64,000 bases of DNA, taken from positions 19,903-83,902 of the forward strand of contig WNNJ02000947.1 of NCBI GenBank assembly GCA_012934845.2. Direction: 5' to 3'. The notes under the pieces are model-generated. The model saw only the letters and a list, made by a program, of their open reading frames with translations, did no database searches and was not told where the DNA came from. The DNA is from Pomphorhynchus laevis. Its lineage: Eukaryota; Acanthocephala; Palaeacanthocephala; Echinorhynchida; Pomphorhynchidae. The position numbers and the translations under genes are program-made. Shown piece by piece: positions 56,034 through 64,000 of the stretch. Numbering within the stretch: position 1 is the first letter of the stretch; each line of letters starts with the position of its first letter.

Positions 56034-56974
56034 TAGAAAGGTAACGAGATTGAAGGTATCAACTTAAATAGGTGGTACCTCGAAGACGGAATAGTAGGCG
56101 GCACTACTGTGGCTGTGGGCCGGGCTCTGGCTCGTCTTGCTACAAATGTTTCTTCCAGTGGACTGTCTATTAACTGGAAAAAGACCGAAGTAATTAGCAG
56201 GGCTGACAAGGTCAATTTGATAAAGAGCAGATGCCCATGGATCTCATTGCTTAATACCACAAAAACTTCACAGTTCTTGGAAATCCCATCGGGTCTAAAG
56301 AGCATTGTTAAGAATACCTTGTAGATGTTGTACTACCATCCCTGTGTCTAACTCTGGACAAGCTCGAGAATCTCCCTAACACGCAGGTGACATTAATCCT
56401 GCTTCGTAGCTGTGCATTAGCTCCACGGGTAAACCATTTAATGCGCACTACATACCGCGTCTTCGCCGAAGAGTTTTTCCCCGCTTGATATTGAAGTGCT
56501 TTTGCAATATCACTTCTATTCAGCCCATTAAGTGGGCGTGGATGCAAGCTTGCTTACCGCTGAAGATGGGAGAACTGGGCCTTCGAAGCTGCTTCCAACA
56601 CTCTCAGTCAGCCTTATTGTTCAATGTAGACACTGTCGCTAGCCAGTTGAACTGGGATCCTAAAACTTTCCCTGTGTACGAATCCGTTCAATCTAACATT
56701 CTGCAACATGTTGAAAATCCCCTATCAAATCAACAAGGATTATCTTGTCACATTAACAAAGTGGTGTGCCGCAGGCTACTGGAGAATGCAGATCAATTCA
56801 ATGCTGCCCGATTATTGACAGTTTCATGCCCACACGCATGTGATTGGCTACAGGCCGTCCCTAGCAAAGTCACACATATGAACTTGGCACTTAGTGAATT
56901 TTTATGCTTCTACGTCTATGGTTAGGGATGTCCCTCTGCAAAAGTGATTATCGATGCAGACGCTACCTTAGGAC

Positions 56975-57016
56975 CCGCTGTCCTGCAATACGGTACCCCG
57001 TATTGCAGGACAGCGG
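56975..57016. repeat. perfect hairpin, 19-bp arms
   Basis: CCGCTGTCCTGCAATACGG at 56975-56993 is an exact complement of 56998-57016, with a 4-nt loop (TACC). GC-rich and inside the decayed LINE-type copy I. Confidence 0.95.
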
Positions 57017-57358
57017 CACGTGCCCATCGCACTGATGAGGGGAAATGCTAAAGCGATCATGAAAAGTCTCGACGAGATGCCCCCGCTACTATAGAAAATT
57101 CTTGGATATTGTGACGACCCTTCTCCGTGACTCTTTTCTATGTGCGATCTTGCACTGCCCGCGAGTCAGACAGTCGAGGTTGTTCATTACTCCGATATTC
57201 GGACCGCTCCCATCGTCAAGGACGACCATTTCGAGTTTGCCATGCCTGTCCTGCGACTCATGTTTCCGCGACAACCTTTGTCAAATCACTCCACAACTAA
57301 TCAACTGAATAATGCTTCGTTGTCGCTTCTGCGATCACCTACAATAAAGGAGGAGTCG

Positions 57359-57775
57359 TTTTGGGTAGTAATATCTGACAAACATGGTATAGACAATACT
57401 GGTCAATATGTTGGAAATACTGTACTGCAACTTGAACGAATTAGTGTATACTACAACGAAACTCAAAAGAAAAAATATGTACCTAGGGCAATTCTTGTCG
57501 ATCTTGAACCTGGAACAATGAACTGCGTGAAAGCTGGCTCAATGGGTCAGCTGTTTCGACCGGATAACTTTGTATATGGGCAATCAGGTGCTGTAAACAA
57601 TTGGGAAAAAGGATATTAAACCGAAGGTGCTGAGTTAGTTGATAATGTAATGGATATAAATAGAAGAGAAACTGAGCGATTTGATTGCTTACAAAGATTT
57701 CTGTTAGTGCACTCTTTAGGATGATGGACCGGAAGCAGTGTGGGAACTATGCTGATTGTCAAGATAAAATTGACA
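57359..57775 (+). pseudogene. beta-tubulin fragment, pseudogene
   Basis: The frame follows beta-tubulin from about residue 20 to 155: [67 protein letters not shown]. After a TAA it continues [31 protein letters not shown], then a TGA and GTMLIVKIK. The stop codons, the loss of the GGGTG nucleotide-binding loop (SLGGGTGSG in active tubulin) and many replacements show it is dead. The left edge coincides with a common tubulin exon start (FWEVISDEHG), suggesting it came from genomic rather than processed sequence. An 18-bp minisatellite begins about 40 bp later. Confidence 0.88.
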
Positions 57776-57814
57776 ACTAGAGGAATACGACGATCAACCG
57801 AATGATTGTGGAAT

Positions 57815-57945
57815 ATTGTGGAATCAATATTGATTGTGGAATCAATATTGTTTGTGGAATCAATATTGATTGTGGAATCAATATTGATTGTGGAATCAAT
57901 ATTGATTGTGGAATCAATATTGATTGTGGAATCAATGATTAATGA
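57815..57945 (+). repeat. 18-bp minisatellite (unit TGATTGTGGAATCAATAT)
   Basis: Six to seven units, each self-complementary in part (ATTGATT...AATCAAT). The related block AATCAGC(C/T)GAATGGGTATTTTA is repeated near 57955, 57990 and 58115. No coding sense. Confidence 0.85.
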
Positions 57946-58142
57946 TTGTGGAATCAGCTGAATGGGTATTTTAACCCATTTTAACCCAATCAGCCGAATG
58001 GGTATTTTATAATGATTGTGGAATCAGCTTTTGATTTTATACTGTCAGATAATTTGAATCTGTTCACTGTTGATATAAAAAAAATAAAAATAAAAAAATG
58101 AAGTGTAAAATGTAATCAGCCGAATGGGTATTTTAACACTGA

Positions 58143-58720
58143 TTAATGGTTCGAGCTGTCATGAATCCACTTCCTCACTTGAAGTTTACAATGCGAATAG
58201 CTGTAGGCACAAGCAATTTCCTCAGGTCGTGAATTCCAAATGTTGATTACACGATTGGAGTGTCTCATTATTCGAGGATTTTTACCAGGGGGAAATTTAT
58301 AGAGGGTTAGGCGATGTCCACGACAATTTGTAGTTCTAAACTTTATAACATTTGTGGAATATCCTTCAAATGCTTTGACAACTGCCCACATTGCTAAGAG
58401 ATCACGATACAGTAGTCTTTATCTCATTGAACATAAACCTAACAAGGATAACCTGTCCTATACGAATTGTGAAAGCAAATTCGAGACCCGCGACGAAGCA
58501 CTGATTCAAAATCGGTAATTTATTTTTAGTAAATGGAAAAGTAGCTTTAATGCAATACTCAAGATGTGGATGAACCAAAGAACCATAAAGGAGTATGAAG
58601 ACAGAGGGATTCATTCTTAAGAAGCAAATTTTGATGCAATACAAGACTCGAACTGCCATACTGCGAGCAAAGTCAGTATTCAAACGTGTTTTTAGTGTCT
58701 TGTGTATTATTACATCCAAA
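58143..58720 (-). mobile_element. LINE family beta (CR1-like), 3' fragment
   Basis: Minus-strand frames 58719-58402 (TLKTRLNTDFARSMAVRVLY, LVHPHLEYCIKATFPFTK) and 58391-58143 (NCRGHRLTLYKFPPG, VINIWNSRPEEIACA) reproduce the C-terminal RT region of copy F (LNTDFFLGKATRALYCIKNA, LVRPHLEYCIQAFFPVTK). One frameshift separates the two. 5'-truncated copy. Confidence 0.75.
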
Positions 58721-58899
58721 TCTTTTGCTCCGCCACAATATCAAGTATCTGTCCTCCAATGCGATAATTATAATCGATCTCAACGCTACCTAACCTCATA
58801 CATACGCATTTACTTATATAACTTTATCCGTGTTGCTTGACTACATTCATAAATGCGGTCAGAGTCATAAATGTGGTTAACATCCGTTAGACTTCGTTC

Positions 58900-59955
58900 A
58901 AATAACTTATATGCAGATTATCAACTCTTTTTACTGTGGAACTTGTGATTTTATACTGGCCAGGCTCAGCTCCTCGTCACGTATGTTCTTTAACAACCTT
59001 GCAGATCTTCTTTCTCACTGTACATTGTCTTATACTCATTCTGGTGTCCTCGGTAACTTTAACATTGATCTTGATCGCCTGGCTGACCCTGACTCTATCA
59101 CTCTAACTAATCTTTTTTTCTGATTTTAACTATAAATTACTTTCAACAAGCCCCAATCATATTCTCGGTAGTGCTCTCGACATCATTGATGCTCCCAACT
59201 GCTTTAATGACTATACCTTCTTGTCAATTACTGATCCTGGCTTGACCGATCATTTCCTTGTCACTCTTACTCGTCCCATTTCTTCTTCACCGTCTTCAAC
59301 ATAAGCTCCTCTAAGTCGACCCTGCAAACTTCTCGATATCCCTATCTGCTCAGCCTTACTCAATTATTTACTATTTTCGCTATCACTTAACTATCTTTCT
59401 CCCGATGATCTCTGCATTCTGTTTGATTCTGAATTACGACTATCCTAAATCACCTTCTGCATATTCGACCGCGACGTTTTCAGACTTCTAAAAAATTATC
59501 TTTGGACCCCTCACTTCCTGCATCATGACAGGTCCCAACCCCGTAATGAGAAAGGAGGAGGGGAGTATAAACAAAAGTGTATCAATTAGACGGAACAAAC
59601 GGTCTGAACGAACAGGCTGAACGTGCGGACTGAACGGACTGAACAAACGGCTAAACAAACGGACTGAACAAACGGCTAAACAAACGGACTGAACAAACAA
59701 ACTGAATAAACGGACTGAACGAACGGCCTGAATTAACGAATTGAACGAACGGACTGAACGAACAGACTGAGCGAACAAACTGAACGAATCTATTGAACGA
59801 TCCACCTGAACGAACAAAATGAACGAATGGACTGAATGAACACACTGAATTCGTCTTCGGAATTTTTTTTATCAGTTTGATAATTTTTTATTTTTCTTAG
59901 TGGGCTTGTAAGCGCGCCGTTGACACGTATTTGCCATTTAAAATAAATTTATCTC
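58900..59955 (+). mobile_element. LINE family gamma, piece with internal 13-bp minisatellite
   Basis: 58900-59500 is endonuclease C-terminus and linker in broken frames (HSGVLGNFNIDLDRLADPDS, NHILGSALDIIDAPNCF, ITDPGLTDHFLVTLTRP). At 59590-59850 an array of units like ACTGAACGAACGG and ACTGAACAAACGGCTAAACA follows. The piece closes with the gamma tail (ACACGTATTTGCCATTTAAA). RT is absent, so the copy is internally deleted. Confidence 0.6.
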
Positions 59956-59959
59956 TTAA

Positions 59960-60180
59960 TCAACTGACCTATTTCCAACCTCCCAACAATTTCGAAACTT
60001 CTTGAACGCCGTGTTCTAAACAAGTCACTTATTATCTTCTTTTATCAAATTTATACCCTTTTCAGCTTGCTCGTCGTCCTCTTCATTCTCCTGACTTCTG
60101 TAGAATATTTATTCTACAGAATTTTATTCTTCGACCTTTTACGGCATTGCCTATTGAGTATGCGAACACTCTTTTTCTTT
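59960..60180 (+). mobile_element. LINE RT fragment, family gamma type
   Basis: Broken frames read like LINQPISNLPTISKLLERRVLN, the start of the RT fingers region (compare 62555-62620, YRPISLLQTLSKLLERLVL). A perfect hairpin at 60096-60121 (12-bp arms, 2-nt loop) interrupts it. Confidence 0.5.
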
Positions 60181-60672
60181 TAGAGCGAAGCCTGAGTTTT
60201 GCAATTATGCGATCGAGATACACTTGTTTTCTGGCACTTATATATACTCTATTCAATCCTGTTTAAATTTAACTTTCTATTTAGTGGGCACTTGATAATT
60301 ATTCTATTAACGAGCTTATGAGGAAACCCTACTGCGAATTGTTAAATTAATTTATTTTTATTTTCATTAAAAGATGGAAATTTAGGTAACCTATTATTAT
60401 TACTAGAATGTCAGCGAGTGTAGCTCAATAGACACCTTCACAATTTAAAATATAAAAAGGAAACTAACAACAAAGTAATTAAAAATTAGTCAGTTTCTTC
60501 AAAGTAGATACAAATCCACGTCTGCTATGAGTTCCTAAAACTTCAGAATTTCAATTACTGTATTTTGAGAGCAATTACTATATTTTGAGACGGAACTATG
60601 TTTATGAATAATTTTATTGTTAACTTTACATATTTTGTTGACATTTAAAAAATTGAGTTTTTTCATAAATTT
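60181..60672. other. noncoding
   Basis: AT-rich, no recognised feature. A tRNA A-box-like GTAGCTCAATAGA near 60420 has no matching B box. Confidence 0.45.
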
Positions 60673-60927
60673 ATGAAAGGACCACAAATGGATTTACTTT
60701 CACAGAGTCAAAGTGAATACATTTTTAAAACATTGGAGCTATGGAAGTCAAATTTGCATAAGATTGATATGTTTCCATTTTTAGTTTATGCGTTCGACAT
60801 AACAAAAAACAAGCAAAAATATATATGTGAACACTTTGATGGTTTGCTGATTCAATTTTTGAATTATTTCGATGTTCTTGCATTTAAAAAGTTTGCGAGG
60901 ATATATAATCCATTTATCGACGAATAA
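60673..60927 (+). CDS. unrecognised small protein, 84 aa
   Basis: One ATG-to-stop frame: MKGPQMDLLSQSQSEYIFK..., then HKIDMFPFLVYAFDITKNK, FDGLLIQFLNYFDVLAFKKF, ending in IDE. The composition is balanced for a protein and not the I/F/L-only drift of random AT-rich DNA. Predicted mostly helical, no signal peptide, no transmembrane segment, no known motif. No splice partner was found on either side. It may be an exon or remnant of a larger gene, or chance. Confidence 0.3.
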   Translation: MKGPQMDLLSQSQSEYIFKTLELWKSNLHKIDMFPFLVYAFDITKNKQKYICEHFDGLLIQFLNYFDVLAFKKFARIYNPFIDE

Positions 60928-61829
60928 GATTATGCATTTGGGTTGACAAATATTAAAATAGAAAAATTAATTGAATTATCTTTGATACCACATAGCAAGA
61001 TATTTTTCAGACCGTATATCTGGTTCAATTATAGTTAATCTTCACAAAATATAATACTTTGTTGAACAAAGCTTTGAGAGTACTGCTGCCGTTCGCAACG
61101 CCATATCCCAAACAGGATTTTCTGCCTTAGCTGCAATAAAATCAAAATATTGAAGACTCCAAATTATTAAATATTTTTAGAGAGGCGTAACAATATCAAG
61201 TTTAAAAGCTACTCCATTACATCCAAGGAAATACATCATTAGCACGTACTTGACCTCGTTATAATGGAGCATAAATTAGAACAAAACCTGATAAAATAAT
61301 AATCCATCTCGACTCCTATATTTATTGTAGTACAGTGTAAAGAATGAGTTATTTCCATTATTCTAGTACATTATATATATTAATCTGTTTAAAAAATCTC
61401 AAGTTATAAATAATGATGTTAAAAAATCTAAATAATAGAACATTTTAAGATTAAGATATTTATATTCTAAATTAAATATAGTACAAAATACGTGAACTTA
61501 ATTAAAAGTGGGCTGTTGTTATCAGTAAGCTTCAAAGTAGCAGGAGTAGCATCAATGGTCATGCGAGCTTCACGCAGCTCACAACAGTCGTTTCTCGACA
61601 ACCCAAATTAATTTGCCAAAGCGATTCATTTGTAGGCAACATTATATTATTAAGTGTATATTATTAAAATATATTAATATATATTAATATATAATATATA
61701 TAATATATAATAATCATATAATATAATTATATATAATATAATATATAATGTATAATATATAATATATATTATATATTATATATAACATATAATATATAAT
61801 AATATATTAATATAATATTAGCTCGTTCG
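60928..61829. other. AT-rich DNA with a possible minus-strand exon
   Basis: On the minus strand TTTTATTGCAG at about 61124 is followed by an open stretch reading KAENPVWDMALRTAAVLSKL and ending TKYYIL-stop near 61035. Upstream at about 61275-61185 a short frame reads MLHYNEVKYVLMMYFLGC. Neither is recognised and no good donor links them. 61660-61820 is almost pure TA. Confidence 0.2.
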
Positions 61830-62270
61830 AGGATGTAAAATGATGAGTTATAGCGTTCGTTTAACTTCAGTAGGCATGATATCAGTGCAAGCCAGACTAT
61901 TCGTCCTGGATCTGTTTGCGATGTGGTCTATAGTGAAGAAGATAGACGGCTACCTAAGTGAATGTGTTGAATTGAACGTCCGACAAAATCGCAGAGGTCA
62001 TTCTCTCGCGTTACGCGAAAGACAAATAGGAAGGTCGACAATGGTATCGCGATTGTCACGCAGAGTGAGAAAGTTGTGGAACGCATTGCCTCACGACATC
62101 ATGACTGCGTCATCATTGAGCCAATTCAAAGTCATCGTCAACACCTGGAAAAAACACGGCAACAGATCAAGGCAACATTGGAAGTTCTTATCCTTGAAAT
62201 TGATATGTTTGTTTAATGTGTTGTAATGTACGATGAGCGGGCAAAACGGCCTTTTTGGTTAAAGCCATGT
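61830..62270 (+). mobile_element. LINE family beta (CR1-like), 3' fragment
   Basis: The 128-codon frame reads SYSVRLTSVGMISVQARLFV, LDLFAMWSIVKKIDGYL, NRRGHSLALRERQIG and RVRKLWNALPHDIMTASS, the C-terminal tail of CR1-like RTs (compare 19351-19677 and 58143-58391). It ends with GGGCAAAACGGCCTTTTTGG. 5' truncated. Confidence 0.75.
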
Positions 62271-62429
62271 ATATAACAGTTAAGTAGAGAAAATTATTTT
62301 TCTTTTAAAATTTATAACTATGTGTTAATCAATTCAGACAATTTATTGAACTTTGAAGAACGCAACTGAATTTAAAAAAGAAATTCTTAATTGTGGAGTT
62401 ATCAGATTTCGGAAAAAAATCTGATCATC

Positions 62430-62795
62430 TATCTCACCCTTCCTAACCACTTTGCTCAACTTGTTTATCCGCAACCGCACATTTCCTTCTAACTGAAAAT
62501 ACGCCATTGTTCGCCCTCTCCTCAAAAAGCAATAGTTCAACCCTTCACTATCGTATTCGTACCGTCCTATCTCACTTCTCCAAACCCTCTCTAAACTCCT
62601 TGAACGTCTTGTTCTCAAGCAAGTTAATGCATATCTATTTTCCACAAACTTGTTCCCTCCTTCCAAGCTGCTTTTCGCTCTAATCACTCTCCTGAAATTG
62701 CATGTCTTAAAGTTTATAACGACTTACTCATCTCGCGCGATCAAAAATTATGTAGTGTCTTAGTTTCTCTTGATCTTTCATCTGCTTTTGACATA
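62430..62795 (+). mobile_element. LINE RT fragment, family gamma type
   Basis: Broken frames give YRPISLLQTLSKLLERLVL, then HSPEIACLKVYNDLLISRDQ and VLVSLDLSSAFDI (RT motif A). The copy stops right after motif A and is followed by a hammerhead-like hairpin. Truncated on both sides. Confidence 0.65.
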
Positions 62796-62830
62796 ATATA
62801 TATAACAAAAAAATTTAAGATCTTAAACAC

Positions 62831-62885
62831 ACAATAGACTGACGAAGACCCGGAAGGGTTGAAACGTTTTAAACAAAAATATTGT
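62831..62885 (+). ncRNA. hammerhead-ribozyme-like hairpin 3
   Basis: Parts in order are stem I strand ACAATA (62831-62836), 2 nt, core CTGACGA (fits CUGANGA exactly), stem II GACCC-GGAA-GGGTT, core GAAAC, GTTTTAAACAAAA, and stem I partner TATTGT (62880-62885). The cleavage triplet and stem III are not clean. The core CTGACGA...GAAAC is the same as in known hammerheads, and the layout matches 29896-29944. Confidence 0.4.
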
Positions 62886-62985
62886 TCCTGTCTTCTGCTC
62901 GTATTCTATTCACATATTGTTGGTCTTCGCTGATCGCAGACGGCAGCCCTTACATTGAATATACATATATTATTTAGCAGCAAAT

Positions 62986-63464
62986 CCAGTTATTTAGCAG
63001 CAAATTTGGATTAAAAATCAATCGTAGCCAGCTTTGGCTCCTGGACCACAGTTTCAAGCGATTTTTCGCAATAACAATTTATAAAATGACGCATTCCTTC
63101 AGGAATCCTGTGAGAAATTCAGTGTCCTCGTAATCAACGGATACACATTTGTGCCTTATATAAAGAATAACTAGAAGGTTCACACACGCAACAAGCCAGT
63201 AAAAACGCTTCTGCACCTGAGCTTCGTATAGCATCGTGAGGAATTGCTAGTGTCTTTATAGTTATCACAAAAGCAGTCGAAACGTACCCTAACCACTTCA
63301 TCCGACTGACGATGACTGCTGGGTGGTTAGGATCGTCTCGGAGTGATACATTAGACTGATGGAGCTGATGATTGAAGTCCAGTTATTTAGCAGCAAATTT
63401 GGATTAAAAATCAATCGTAGCCAGCTTTGGCTCCTGGACCACAGTTTCAAGCGATTTTTCGCAA
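62986..63464 (+). repeat. 86-bp direct repeat pair
   Basis: Copies at 62986-63071 and 63379-63464 appear identical (CCAGTTATTTAGCAGCAAAT ... GCGATTTTTCGCAA), 393 bp apart. A further partial TATTTAGCAGCAAAT sits just before the first. Such a recent duplicate with intervening single-copy DNA resembles solo ends of a small element; the family is unknown. Confidence 0.85.
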
Positions 63465-63467
<3 letters not shown>

Positions 63468-63501
<34 letters not shown>

Positions 63502-63683
63502 AATATTATTATCAAATCGAACTCGAGAGCCCATTGAGGCTGCTTTCAAATAAATCGTTAAACAAATCAAATCAAGAATCGAGTAACAGCAGCGATTTTT
63601 CTTTTATAGCACAATACAAGAGCTAAGCTTTCGGCGTAAAAGCCTTCTTCAGAGTTGTAAGTAGTTAATGGGTATCAAGATAG

Positions 63684-63753
<70 letters not shown>
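63468..63753. repeat. two (TA)n microsatellites
   Basis: TA runs at about 63468-63499 and 63688-63753. The second adjoins the hammerhead-like hairpin. Confidence 0.95.
63615..63659 (-). ncRNA. hammerhead-ribozyme-like hairpin 4
   Basis: On the minus strand the parts are: stem I TACAA (63659-63655), 2 nt, core CTGAAGA (fits CUGANGA), stem II GGC-TTTTAC-GCC, core GAA, stem III AGC-TTA-GCT (3 bp, 3-nt loop), cleavage-type C, then stem I partner TTGTA (63619-63615). All helices and the core are present. This is the cleanest of the four, although a 2-nt gap separates stem I from the core and one unpaired A follows CTGAAGA. Confidence 0.45.
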
Positions 63754-63756
<3 letters not shown>

Positions 63757-63939
63757 TAGTTGTTAGGTCACACAAGGTGACTTTCGCATTGAAAACCAGC
63801 TACAGAATCCTTCCTTCATGATATACAATTCCATACACCTGACTACTAACGGCGCCATTGCCACAACCGTTTTCGTTTCGCCCGCTTTTTGCCTTTTGGA
63901 AGGTTTCATATACTGTGTGAAATCTGGTAATCCTGGATT

Positions 63940-64000
63940 CGTAGCCTAACAGTCAAGAGCGCAAGCCAAGTACGGAAAGCGACAGCTCGAATCTCGGATA
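63940..64000 (+). repeat. possible tRNA-derived SINE head, cut by the window edge
   Basis: GTAGCCTAACAGTCAAGAGCG resembles a pol III A box region, and GCTCGAATCTCGG about 40 bp on resembles a B box (GGTTCGANNCC). The spacing is tRNA-like but the acceptor stem cannot be judged. Confidence 0.3.

Larger units (their letters stand above)
49990..57150 (+). mobile_element. LINE-type element with restriction-like nuclease, copy I, split by later insertions
   Basis: The 5' part (50200-50472) has a degenerate C2H2-like SCLFYGGSFRFNASCRLKVH. The frame 50527-51216 holds the pre-RT region (ELARYGNYEKAISRLTSSN, GSLGLRAEHLRDML). The RT continues beyond the LTR insertion at 55072: NKQDGGIRPIDIEETLRRL, WARIDLANAFNTLYRKYF, then after a second insertion (55545-56033) WYLEDGIVGG, GLSINWKKTEVIS, LPLKMGELGLRSC and CDWLQAVPSKV to about 56900. 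The nuclease module is degraded. Pieces joined across the insertions are collinear with copy G's order. Several stops make it dead. Confidence 0.6.

Noticed and set aside
60410-60470. tRNA-like A box GTAGCTCAATAGA
   Set aside because: No B box or cloverleaf can be drawn downstream.

Overview
This window looks like a piece of an AT-rich, repeat-loaded invertebrate nuclear genome. A nematode fits best but is not proven. Four introns of 45-54 bp interrupt a TIM14 gene. TTTTCAG-type acceptors lie just upstream of two start codons, as expected for spliced-leader addition. One secreted protein carries two ShKT (SXC) domains, a module abundant in nematodes. No operons, bacterial signals or CRISPR arrays are present.

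Four host protein genes can be supported, all on the minus strand: a YEATS-domain protein of the GAS41/YEATS4 type (27802-28683), a 760-aa secreted ShKT protein with internal repeats (30411-32693), the exon-junction-complex protein Mago nashi (38999-39439) and the mitochondrial import J-like protein TIM14/DNAJC19 (45131-49522, six coding exons, the first holding only the ATG). A beta-tubulin fragment at 57359-57775 is a pseudogene. Unrecognised host-like ORFs lie at 2046-2340 (low confidence) and 60673-60927.

Most of the rest is retroelements. Family alpha is an I/R1-like LINE with zinc-knuckle ORF1: copies at 6255-9990 (-), 10010-11500 (+), 11530-15075 (+) and 40690-43400 (+). The last keeps a 793-codon open ORF2. 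Family beta is CR1-like with a PHD-type ORF1: 15690-19790 and 23230-26720, plus tails at 55868-56033, 58143-58720 and 61830-62270. Family gamma is a third LINE, seen mostly as 5'-truncated pieces sharing one 3' end, at about nine sites. A LINE-type element with an N-terminal Cys cluster and a C-terminal restriction-like nuclease occurs at 19886-22935 (-), 35480-36480 (+) and 49990-57150 (+). The last copy is the host of a nest: a whole-looking Ty3/gypsy-type LTR element (51217-55067) and a gamma/beta chimera sit inside it. Penelope-like RT and GIY-YIG pieces lie at 2540-3700 and 15095-15470.

Structural signals stand out beyond the genes. Four short hairpins with hammerhead-ribozyme-like cores occur near 29.9, 43.7, 62.8 and 63.6 kb. 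About a dozen short perfect hairpins (arms 10-19 bp, loops 0-6) are scattered over the window, some at LINE rearrangement points. There is a 1-kb foldback element in the TIM14 intron. Minisatellites with 16-, 18-, 20- and 24-bp units are present, the 16-bp one grown from LINE coding sequence. All calls are from reading the sequence; no search was run.
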